The position numbers and the translations under genes were made by a program. A DNA stretch of 40,413 nt from Deltaproteobacteria bacterium (lineage in GTDB: Bacteria > Desulfobacterota > Binatia > UBA9968): assembly GCA_005879605.1 (NCBI GenBank), contig VBKE01000010.1, positions 1-40,413 on the forward strand. The letters run 5' to 3'. Of this stretch, positions 33,920 to 40,413 are shown piece after piece. The notes under the pieces were generated by a model, which saw only the letters and a program-made list of their open reading frames with translations, searched no databases and was not told where the DNA came from. How positions within the stretch are numbered: the first letter of the stretch is position 1; every line of letters starts with the position of its first letter.

Positions 33920-34414
33920 TCACGTCGGCAATTCGATAATCTCAGCGTCGACTGTTTCGCCTTGAACGAGCAGTTTTCCGACGCAAATCGGCAATTTGAA
34001 GCGCCGCGGACCGGCACTGCCTGGGTTAACAAACAATACATTGTCCTTGGTTTGAATCACCGGTTTGTGCGAGTGACCGCTGATCACAACTCGAAAGCCG
34101 CGCGCTGCAGGATCGAAACTCAATTCCTTGACGTTGTGAATAACGTAGAGCTTCAAAGCGCCCAGGGTTATCTTCTTTGTTTCGGGCAGGCGGTGAGCCC
34201 ACCTGTCGGTATCGTTATTGCCCTTAATGGCAACGAGCGGAGCGATCTTTTTGAGCGCCGCTACAACTTCCGGTTTGCCGATATCGCCCGCGTGAATCAG
34301 CAAGTCCGAATCAGCGAGCGCTGCCAACGCCTCGGGTCGCAGCAGCCCATGGGTGTCGGAAATCAAACCGATCCGTTGGTGTTTACGCTCGATCTTTCGC
34401 AATGGCAATGACAT
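33920..34414 (-). CDS. YfcE/MJ0936-type metallophosphoesterase
   Basis: The 164-residue protein carries the complete calcineurin-type metal motif set of the small phosphodiesterase family: Asp20-x-His22 (ISDTHG), Gly-Asp44 (HAGDIG), Gly-Asn-Asn67-Asp (KGNNDTD), His93 and Gly-His114-Ser-His116 (SGHSHKP). These enzymes cleave phosphodiesters with two metal ions; natural substrates are mostly unknown. It is a single gene, divergent from the dioxygenase gene at 34473, and its end adjoins the pyr promoter. Confidence 0.9.
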   Translation of the reverse strand: MSLPLRKIERKHQRIGLISDTHGLLRPEALAALADSDLLIHAGDIGKPEVVAALKKIAPLVAIKGNNDTDRWAHRLPETKKITLGALKLYVIHNVKELSFDPAARGFRVVISGHSHKPVIQTKDNVLFVNPGSAGPRRFKLPICVGKLLVQGETVDAEIIELPT

Positions 34415-34472
34415 GGAACGCTTGATTTGGCCTTCCTGGCGACTCTATACTCTCTGATCTAAAGGAGGCGTT

Positions 34473-34979
34473 ATGTTTCCTCACCTTAAAGGCTTCAACT
34501 TAAAGCAATGGATCGACGAAAACCGCAACGACTGGGGGCAGCGGAGAGTTATCTGGCAAGACTCCGACTTCATCGCGTTCGTGACTCGCGGACCCAACCG
34601 AAGGAAGGATTATCACATCAATCCCGGGGATGAAATCTTCTACCAACTCGAAGGCGAACTCAATCTGCACTATCTCGGAACGGATAAAAAACAGGAAATG
34701 GCCGTGCTTCAAGCCGGCGATCTGTTTCTCTTGCCGAATAACGTGCCCCATTCGCCGCGGCGACGGGAGGGCTCGTGGACTTTTGTGGTGGAGCGCATCA
34801 GAAAAGCTGAGGAGTGGGACCGATTTATTTGGATCTGCGAAAACTGCGGAAACAAGCTTTACGAAACAACGGTGCGTTTTGACGATCCGTCCAATGCCGT
34901 TGCGAACGCGACACAGGCTATGAAGGCCGATTCGAAGCTGGCTACGTGCAATGATTGTGGCGAGGTGTTAAGTCTGTAA
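34473..34979 (+). CDS. nbaC: 3-hydroxyanthranilate 3,4-dioxygenase
   Basis: The 168-residue cupin has the family signature GPNRRKDYHINPGDEIFYQL with iron ligands His48 and Glu54 and substrate Arg44, the third ligand His93 in LLPNNVPHSPRR, and the C-terminal rubredoxin-like site with Cys122, Cys125, Cys159 and Cys162. The enzyme opens the ring of 3-hydroxyanthranilate to 2-amino-3-carboxymuconate semialdehyde, a step in tryptophan degradation, nitrobenzoate degradation or quinolinate/NAD synthesis. AAAGGAGG precedes the ATG. It is a single plus-strand gene. The next degradative enzyme (ACMSD) belongs to the same amidohydrolase superfamily as the cut-off gene at 39388, which may or may not be relevant. 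Confidence 0.93.
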   Translation: MFPHLKGFNLKQWIDENRNDWGQRRVIWQDSDFIAFVTRGPNRRKDYHINPGDEIFYQLEGELNLHYLGTDKKQEMAVLQAGDLFLLPNNVPHSPRRREGSWTFVVERIRKAEEWDRFIWICENCGNKLYETTVRFDDPSNAVANATQAMKADSKLATCNDCGEVLSL

Positions 34980-35122
34980 TGCATCCATAACCGCGCATTT
35001 AAAAGGCCGGTTTTGGCATCCCTCTCCCATCCGATCACCCTCGTCTTTCTCCTCTCTCCCTTCATAAGGAGGGCGAGGAAATCGCTTTTGCTCGTTCCTT
35101 ACCTGATAGAAATGCTTTGGTG

Positions 35123-35137
35123 AGCCGCTTAGCGGCT
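35123..35137 (+). terminator. Possible terminator between convergent genes
   Basis: AGCCGC and GCGGCT form a six-pair stem with a TTA loop, followed on the plus strand by TTGTTGTTTC. It could end the dioxygenase transcript. The hairpin overlaps the stop codon of the convergent dehydrogenase gene. Confidence 0.35.
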
Positions 35138-37432
35138 TTGTTGTTTCTCTTGAATCGCCGCCCAAACCTTCGGCGGAGTCAACGGCAGGTTCTGAATCCG
35201 CACACCCACCGCCTGAGAGACGGCATTAGCAACAGCCGAGGCGACTGGCAGAAGGCCGCCTTCACCCATTCCCTTGGCACCAAACGGGCCCGGTCCATTG
35301 CCGTTTTCAATAATACTCGTGGAAAACTTCTGCGGAAGATTTTCAAAAGTCGGCACCCGATAATCTACCAGGTTCGGATTCAGCAACTGTCCGTCCTCAT
35401 AGACCATCTCTTCCAGCATCGTGTGGCCGATGCCGAACATGACCGCGCCTTCGTCTTGACCATGCACTTGGGCGGGATTAATGGCTTTGCCGACGTCGGC
35501 GACAGAGATATAATTCAACAACTTGATGATACCCGTCTCAGGGTCGACTTCAACTTCCACTCCACCCCATCCGACTTCCCAAAAAGTCGTCGGCGATCCG
35601 AGCACGGCTTTCTTGCTTCGCTTGTCGCGATAGAGTCCTTTGCCGATAATTTCTCCGGCTTTGCTGCCGAAGAATTCCATAATGACTTTGCCGTACGGCG
35701 CGGTTGCACCGCTTCGGGTGTGAACGGCGCCATTCTTAAGGCTTAAGGCTGCCGCTTTCTGCTTCATCACTTTAGCAGCGCACTGTAGCAACTGTTTTTT
35801 GGCGTCTTGAGCAGCTCGCTGGCAGGCCAACCCCATAACGACGGTGGAACTGCTGGCACTCGTCGAAATGTCGTACGGCGTGACGTCTGTATCCAATTGC
35901 GCAACTGTGACCTGATCTAGAGGCATGGCCAGCTCTTCTGCAACGATCTGGCTCAACGCGGTTCGCGGCCCCTGACCGATCTCCACGGTGCCCGTCAATA
36001 GTACGACGCTGCCGTCGGATGAAATTCTGACCGTGGCCCCGGCAACTTTGTAAGTTCCGCCCGCATCCTTCATGCACATGCCGAGCCCTTTGCCGGTATA
36101 TCGCTTAGTGGATTTCTGCTTCCACTTTAAAGCGTCTGCAACCTTCAATAAGCCTTCCTTCAAATCGCAGTCCACGGGCGTGTCGCCGGCCGTATAGATT
36201 TCACCCTTTTTCAAAAGGTTTTGCAGGCGCAGATTTACCGGATCGATACCCAAGCGCTCGGCCATCATGTCCATCTGGGATTCATAAGCCCAGGTCACCT
36301 GTACTCCGCCAAAACCGCGAAAAGCGCCGGCGGGAACCGTATTGGTATACACACTGTGGGCTTCGATCTTGGCGTGGGGAATCCGATAGGGTCCCAAGGA
36401 CCGATAGCCGGCCTTCTGGGTTACGCGGGGTCCAGCGTCCGCATAGGCGCCCGTGTCGGTGAAAATTTGGCATTCTCTTGCGAAGAGCCGGCCATCGCGC
36501 ATGATTCCGGTTTTGAGCGTCACGCGAGCCGCGTGACGCGTGACCGTCTTAAAGCTTTCGCCGATCGACAACACGAGCTTTACCGGTCGGCGCGTCTTCC
36601 AAGAGAGGGCCGCTGCGATGGGTTCACACTTTACGTAAAGTTTGCCGCCATAACCGCCGCCGACGTAAGGAACGATGACGCGAATGCGGCTTAGCGGCAA
36701 GCGAAATATTCCGGACAGATGATCGCGCAGCGTGAACGGGTCCTGACACGAGCTCCAGATGGTGAACTTCTCGCCGTCGTAGTAGGCGATGTTCGTGTGC
36801 GGCTCTAAAGAATAGTGCTGAACCTTGTGAAAGCGGAACGTGTCTTCGAACACGAAATCCGCTTTCTTGAAAGCTTCGTCGAGATTTCCCCGCTCGTATC
36901 CGAAGTAGTAGCAGATGTTGGTCCCCTTGAACCGCTCCGGCGCCCCATAAGTCGAGCCGCGCAGCTCGGCTCGGGCCACATCGCCTTCGTGAACCAGCGG
37001 AGCGCCCGGAGCGATGGCGTCGTCGATACCGGTTACTTTCGGCAGCTCTTCATATTCGACATCGATGAGATCGAGGGCTTCTTCGGCCCTCGCCGGATCA
37101 TCGGCCAGAACCGCCGCCACTGGATCGCCGACGTAACGAACTTTATCCACCGCAACGATGCACTGGTCCTTATAGGTTGCGCCGTAGCGATAATTGAGAT
37201 CTTTGATGTCATCCCGCGTCAGAACAGCGACGACTCCGGTGAGATTTGCCGCCTTGGAAGCATCGACCTTGACCAGCTTGGCGTGAGCCATCGGACTGCG
37301 AAGAATTTTCGCGTAGGCCATTCCCGGCAATTCAATATCACCCGCGTAGACGGCTTTGCCGGTGACCTTTTCAATTCCGTCCACGCGATGAGCGTTTTTA
37401 CCCACCGCAGTATAGCTAGAAGGCTTTTTCAT
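35129..37432 (-). CDS. Xanthine dehydrogenase family molybdopterin-binding subunit
   Basis: The 767-residue protein has the hammerhead domain (about 15-135, with VTGKAVYAGDIELPGMAYAK and LRSPMAHAKLV) and two molybdopterin-binding domains. Their motifs include GAFRGFGGVQVTWAYE and, near the C-terminus, GAKGMGEGGLLPVA with the catalytic Glu. It hydroxylates or dehydrogenates an aromatic, purine or aldehyde substrate in partnership with an FeS and an FAD subunit, neither of which is encoded beside it. I prefer ATG 37432; the open frame also offers a TTG at 37441. It follows the zinc-ribbon and UbiD genes on the same strand, which suggests an aromatic-acid pathway, but the substrate cannot be read from sequence. 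Confidence 0.92.
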   Translation of the reverse strand: MKKPSSYTAVGKNAHRVDGIEKVTGKAVYAGDIELPGMAYAKILRSPMAHAKLVKVDASKAANLTGVVAVLTRDDIKDLNYRYGATYKDQCIVAVDKVRYVGDPVAAVLADDPARAEEALDLIDVEYEELPKVTGIDDAIAPGAPLVHEGDVARAELRGSTYGAPERFKGTNICYYFGYERGNLDEAFKKADFVFEDTFRFHKVQHYSLEPHTNIAYYDGEKFTIWSSCQDPFTLRDHLSGIFRLPLSRIRVIVPYVGGGYGGKLYVKCEPIAAALSWKTRRPVKLVLSIGESFKTVTRHAARVTLKTGIMRDGRLFARECQIFTDTGAYADAGPRVTQKAGYRSLGPYRIPHAKIEAHSVYTNTVPAGAFRGFGGVQVTWAYESQMDMMAERLGIDPVNLRLQNLLKKGEIYTAGDTPVDCDLKEGLLKVADALKWKQKSTKRYTGKGLGMCMKDAGGTYKVAGATVRISSDGSVVLLTGTVEIGQGPRTALSQIVAEELAMPLDQVTVAQLDTDVTPYDISTSASSSTVVMGLACQRAAQDAKKQLLQCAAKVMKQKAAALSLKNGAVHTRSGATAPYGKVIMEFFGSKAGEIIGKGLYRDKRSKKAVLGSPTTFWEVGWGGVEVEVDPETGIIKLLNYISVADVGKAINPAQVHGQDEGAVMFGIGHTMLEEMVYEDGQLLNPNLVDYRVPTFENLPQKFSTSIIENGNGPGPFGAKGMGEGGLLPVASAVANAVSQAVGVRIQNLPLTPPKVWAAIQEKQQSR

Positions 37433-37486
37433 GGTCTTCAAAAAACGACGACCCGCCCGTGGTTTCGGAGCGGGAGGCCGAACGAT

Positions 37487-37633
37487 CTACTTGCGAATTT
37501 TCGGACTGTCTTTTTCAGGAAAGTAAAGATTGCAATAGGGGCAGTGGAAATCCATCTGAGACCCTAGCATGTGGGGATTGACAACAAAAATTTTTTTACA
37601 AGTTGGACAAGTGACTTCTACAGCCTGACCCAT
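37487..37633 (-). CDS. Small zinc-ribbon protein
   Basis: This 48-residue gene has two CxxC pairs, Cys9/Cys12 (VTCPTCKKIF) and Cys31/Cys34 (FHCPYCNLYF), the pattern of a rubredoxin-like zinc ribbon. AGGAGG lies just before the ATG at 37633 and fixes the start. It is 52 bases after the UbiD stop and 54 before the dehydrogenase start, so it is part of that operon. It may be a metal- or nucleic-acid-binding accessory protein; no named family recognised. Confidence 0.75.
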   Translation of the reverse strand: MGQAVEVTCPTCKKIFVVNPHMLGSQMDFHCPYCNLYFPEKDSPKIRK

Positions 37634-37685
37634 TTTTCCTCCTGGTGCTCAGTTTCTCCGAATTGATCGCCACGTACGGAACGGA

Positions 37686-39131
37686 TTATGCCCAGTATGT
37701 CGTCCGGTCGGTCGGAATGTGCTGCAACACTTCCCCGGGGACGTAATCTTCAAGCTTGATGCACGCCATGGCGTCATCCGGGCACTTCGAAACCGGCGAG
37801 AAGGGCCGATCCAGCGGCCGGGTCGCATCGACGATCATGCCGGAAGTCTTGATCTCATCAACCAATGACGGATCTAAAAAATTGCCGCGGAACAGCGGCT
37901 GCAAGATCGACACCTGCAGGTGCGGCTGCACGCGGGTCGCAAAGGCCCAGAGAATGTCCGTCGGGTTGAACACGTCGATGTCGTCATCGAACACGAAAAC
38001 GTTCTTCGTGTGATCGAACGTCAGCGCGGCCGCGGCGGCGCGGCCCGGATCGCCTTCGGACATCTTTTTCATCGAAATAAAAACATTGTAGTGCGCGTGG
38101 CGGCCCTGCTTGCAGACAGCGGTCACGCCGGGAACCGCTTCGCGGCAGCGGCGGAGATACGCGCCTTCGCGCGGGAGGTCCATCCACGGTTTATCGCCTT
38201 CAGGCGTGATGACGGACTGATACATGGCGCCGTTGCGATAATTGATCGCTCGAACCTGATACTCCGCGCAGGTAGTATAACGCTGCGGGCCCAGATAACC
38301 CGGCGCCTCGCCGAATGGACCTTCGACGACTCGCTTGTTCGGGATCAGCACTCCTTCGATTACGATCTCGGCATCGGCGGGAATCAAGAGATCCTCTCCA
38401 AAAGTTTCCGACGGAACGAGACGTAGGGGTTCGCCCAAGTAACCGCCGATGACGTCGTACTCGCTAACTTCAAACGGGCCGCTATAGCAAGCGCCCATAT
38501 GATAGGCCGGGTGATGGCCGAGCACCGTGGCGACCGGCATTTCTTCATTGCGCGACTCGTAGTCGCGGTAGATCTTCCAGAGATGACGCGGCGAGGCGTA
38601 GAGCGCCGTAGTGTTTTTCGATTTCACCTCCATGCGGTGATACGAACAATTATAAATGCCGGTTTTCTTGTCTTTGGTGACGGTCGATAAAACGATGTAC
38701 GGCCCCCCATCCATCTCGTGGTGTCTCATGATCGGAATTTCATACAGATCGACCTCCCTTCCGGCCATGATGTTTTCCTTGACCGGCGCGTTCTTCCTAT
38801 CGACGATGGTGGGAGGAATCCGGTGTTCTTCCATCTCGAGGCACTTTTCGGCTATTTCCGGACGCGTCGAGGTCTTCGGCATTCCGAGCGCAATCTGCGT
38901 CTTCCCCTGGGAAATCTCACAATTCATCGTCAGCTTTATGGGGCCGACTCTACCGTTAAGGTTTAGCGGCTTATCGAAGATTATAATGGGAAATTTTTTC
39001 TGCGCTCCGAGGTGTTTGATGATCGCCGTCACGTCGTAATTTGCTGGATTAACTTCTTTTGTGATGTGAATGACTTCACCAGGCAGTTCGCGTTGGCAAT
39101 CTTCAAGAAAGGTCCTCAGACTCTTAGGCAT
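37686..39131 (-). CDS. UbiD family prenylated-FMN decarboxylase
   Basis: The 481-residue protein has the UbiD catalytic residues Arg166 (SYHRMEV), Glu270 and Glu275 (VVEGPFGEAPGY), with the same spacing as in fungal Fdc1, and the typical GHHPAYHMGA and LRLVPSETFGEDLLIPADAE stretches. UbiD enzymes reversibly decarboxylate aromatic or alpha,beta-unsaturated acids using prenylated FMN made by UbiX; no ubiX is in the window. The ATG follows AGGAGG. It is downstream of a promoter-like sequence at 39172-39200 and leads the zinc-ribbon and molybdenum-dehydrogenase genes. Substrate is unknown; the pairing resembles furan- or aromatic-acid degradation clusters, which is inference. Confidence 0.94.
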   Translation of the reverse strand: MPKSLRTFLEDCQRELPGEVIHITKEVNPANYDVTAIIKHLGAQKKFPIIIFDKPLNLNGRVGPIKLTMNCEISQGKTQIALGMPKTSTRPEIAEKCLEMEEHRIPPTIVDRKNAPVKENIMAGREVDLYEIPIMRHHEMDGGPYIVLSTVTKDKKTGIYNCSYHRMEVKSKNTTALYASPRHLWKIYRDYESRNEEMPVATVLGHHPAYHMGACYSGPFEVSEYDVIGGYLGEPLRLVPSETFGEDLLIPADAEIVIEGVLIPNKRVVEGPFGEAPGYLGPQRYTTCAEYQVRAINYRNGAMYQSVITPEGDKPWMDLPREGAYLRRCREAVPGVTAVCKQGRHAHYNVFISMKKMSEGDPGRAAAAALTFDHTKNVFVFDDDIDVFNPTDILWAFATRVQPHLQVSILQPLFRGNFLDPSLVDEIKTSGMIVDATRPLDRPFSPVSKCPDDAMACIKLEDYVPGEVLQHIPTDRTTYWA

Positions 39132-39171
39132 GCACTCCTCCTGAACAATTTATGAAAAATTTTATGCAAAA

Positions 39172-39200
39172 GATTTATCCAAAGCGTTTTGGTTTGTCAA
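39172..39200 (-). promoter_or_regulatory. Possible promoter of the UbiD operon
   Basis: TTGACA (39200-39195, minus strand), a perfect -35 box, is followed after 17 bases by TAAATC (39177-39172), a weak -10. It lies 40 bases upstream of the UbiD start in the only intergenic gap of this cluster. Confidence 0.4.
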
Positions 39201-39238
39201 TGGAACTGTCCGCATGAACTGAATGGAATAACCTAAAG

Positions 39239-39283
39239 CGCGGATATTGTAGACCGTCTAAATGCAAGAACGGCCAATCCGCG
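39239..39283. other. Branched inverted repeat after the amidohydrolase gene
   Basis: CGCGGAT and ATCCGCG form an outer seven-pair stem, with CCGT/ACGG pairing inside it. It starts four bases beyond the stop of the 33-residue ORF. There is no T-run, so it may be a stabilising 3' structure rather than an intrinsic terminator. Confidence 0.35.
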
Positions 39284-39286
39284 TAA

Positions 39287-39388
39287 CTAAAGATGCCCAC
39301 GGATCATGAATCGAATCACTTCGAGGCGGATTTGCCGTAGGGCCCAGTAGACCACCATTACACCGATCAATTTTTTGCCGGCCTCCAT
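39287..39388 (-). CDS. Possible 33-residue membrane peptide coupled to the amidohydrolase
   Basis: The ATG shares its A with the TGA of the amidohydrolase gene (TGATG), which is the classic coupling arrangement. The product MEAGKKLIGVMVVYWALRQI... is a single hydrophobic helix with a basic C-terminal half. Too short for any family call; the frame may be chance. Confidence 0.35.
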   Translation of the reverse strand: MEAGKKLIGVMVVYWALRQIRLEVIRFMIRGHL

Positions 39389-40413
39389 CACTCGCTGGCG
39401 GCGCCGTTCCCGTTCATTCCAAGCAACCGCATCGCGTTGCCACCAAGCACCTTCTCCTTGTCTTCCTCGGAGAGATTTTTCATGCCCTTTATAACTTCGA
39501 CCGTTTTGGGCCACGTGGCGACGGCGTCGCCGTGATCGAAATCGCTGCCGATGATGATGTTGTGATTCGGCCAGCCCTTGATCGTTTCGGCAAGGTAAGT
39601 CTCCCACGACACGGCGGCGATATAGAATTGATTGAAATATTCACTGGGAGCTTTTTTGATTTTTTCTTTTCCTTCGAAGAATTGCTGAACTGCGATGGAC
39701 ACTCCTGCTTCGCCCGGCGTATGAGCATTTAAGGTGTGCATCAGCCACGGCACCCAGCCGATGCCGCCTTCGAAGAAGGCAAACTTCAAAGTCGGGAATC
39801 GGTCCAGCACGCCGCTAAAAATGAGCCGCGCCGCGCTAACCATATACGTCAGCGGAAACCCAAGCGCGGTGGGAAAATGCTGAAAGCCCTGGAAGCGTTC
39901 GCTGCCGACGAGCCAGGGATGGCTGTGCTGCAGCTCAAAAACCCGCGCCGCGGGGTGAAGCAGAATGGGGATATTGAGATCGGCGATTTCCTCATAGAGC
40001 GGCCATAATATTTCGTTGTCGAGATCGCCGTTGCCCCAGCCACCATTGAACTTCACCGCCTTTAGGCCGAGCTCTTTCACGGCGCGCCGTAGCTCGTGCA
40101 CGGACTCCTGAATGTCCGGCAAATAGATCCAGGCAACGCCGATAAATCGATCATCGCCCGCGATGTCCTCTGCGACCGTGTCGTTATATGCGCGGGCCAA
40201 CTGGCGGCCCAGCTCAGGATCGACTTCGTAAATCAACGGCCGGTTATCCGGGATGAGAATTTGGACATCGAAGCCGTCTTTTCTCATATATTCGGCACGC
40301 AGCGAAAGACTCCACCTGCCTTCTTTAAAAGAATGCACCTTGTTGCCGTCCCGGTAGTAAGTCGCGGTTGCGCCGGGAACGACCTCACCGAAGCGAATGT
40401 ACTTCAGATCATC
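39388..40413 (-). CDS. Amidohydrolase family protein (ACMSD-like), 5' end cut off
   Basis: The visible 341 residues are the main part of an amidohydrolase-2 (PF04909) TIM barrel: GLKAVKFNGGWGNG, NIPILLHPAARVF with a metal-site His, LKFAFFEGGIGWVPWLMHTL, and the metal-site Asp in IIGSDFDHGD. The frame is open to the window edge, and the N-terminal metal motif (DxHxH type) must lie beyond it. A GTG at 40338 is in frame but is internal. Family members hydrolyse or decarboxylate aromatic and related acids, as in ACMSD and resorcylate decarboxylase. It is probably in the same functional cluster as UbiD downstream. Confidence 0.88.
   Translation of the reverse strand, partial: DDLKYIRFGEVVPGATATYYRDGNKVHSFKEGRWSLSLRAEYMRKDGFDVQILIPDNRPLIYEVDPELGRQLARAYNDTVAEDIAGDDRFIGVAWIYLPDIQESVHELRRAVKELGLKAVKFNGGWGNGDLDNEILWPLYEEIADLNIPILLHPAARVFELQHSHPWLVGSERFQGFQHFPTALGFPLTYMVSAARLIFSGVLDRFPTLKFAFFEGGIGWVPWLMHTLNAHTPGEAGVSIAVQQFFEGKEKIKKAPSEYFNQFYIAAVSWETYLAETIKGWPNHNIIIGSDFDHGDAVATWPKTVEVIKGMKNLSEEDKEKVLGGNAMRLLGMNGNGAASE

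Noticed and set aside
36815..37567. Plus-strand 250-codon frame opposite the dehydrogenase start
   Set aside because: Antisense to the molybdopterin dehydrogenase and the zinc-ribbon gene, both of which have motifs and, for the latter, a strong ribosome binding site.

Overview
The window is about 40.4 kb of bacterial chromosome, moderately GC-rich and densely coded, with genes in short operons on both strands. No rRNA, tRNA, CRISPR array, prophage or intact insertion sequence is visible. Two features recall Desulfobacterota-type bacteria: an aminotransferase / homoserine dehydrogenase / phosphoglycerate-mutase-fold gene run like that of Geobacter relatives, and a bacterial pyr-car operon. The many amidohydrolase, UbiD and xanthine-dehydrogenase-type genes suggest a soil or sediment lineage such as Binatota, Rokubacteria/Methylomirabilota or Tectomicrobia. 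This placement is inference, because no marker gene is present.

Layout. (1) 1-410: the start of a cut-off gene and a small ribbon-helix-helix regulator. (2) 710-4415, minus strand: an envelope-stress operon of XRE regulator, NfeD-like protein, flotillin, PspA and a beta-carbonic-anhydrase-like protein, with a clear promoter and a palindrome over it. (3) 4716-6705: small proteins of unknown function, one with an internal duplication. (4) 6882-9264, plus strand: a heme-oxygenase-like diiron protein, a metal-dependent cyclase/hydrolase and a dihydrodipicolinate-synthase-family lyase. (5) 9639-10796: a sulfide:quinone-reductase-like flavoprotein with an in-frame TGA where the family's C-terminal active-site cysteine should be, followed by a hairpin with bacterial SECIS geometry. 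(6) 10797-11519: a mostly non-coding gap with a decayed small gene. (7) 11520-16546, minus strand: moxR-type ATPase, CoxE-like VWA protein, miaB, bifunctional nuclease and a membrane TPR protein. (8) 16654-19001, plus strand: NRDE protein, Nudix hydrolase and an SlyD-like isomerase. (9) 19115-24456, minus strand: aminotransferase, homoserine dehydrogenase, a probable homoserine kinase of the phosphoglycerate mutase superfamily, and class II fructose bisphosphatase. (10) 24621-33907, minus strand: a pyrimidine operon with a PyrR-type attenuator, pyrR, a fused pyrB gene, carA, carB and recG. (11) 33920-40413: a phosphodiesterase, 3-hydroxyanthranilate dioxygenase, an orphan molybdopterin dehydrogenase subunit, a zinc-ribbon protein, a UbiD decarboxylase and a cut-off amidohydrolase.

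The most unusual content is the fused aspartate carbamoyltransferase. It joins a complete PyrB, the four-cysteine zinc domain of PyrI without the allosteric nucleotide domain, and a complete PyrR-type phosphoribosyltransferase domain. It lies directly downstream of a separate pyrR whose leader carries a PyrR-binding hairpin and a terminator. The second is the possible selenocysteine (or broken) SQR-like gene. Both are read directly from the sequence, but their functional meaning is inference.
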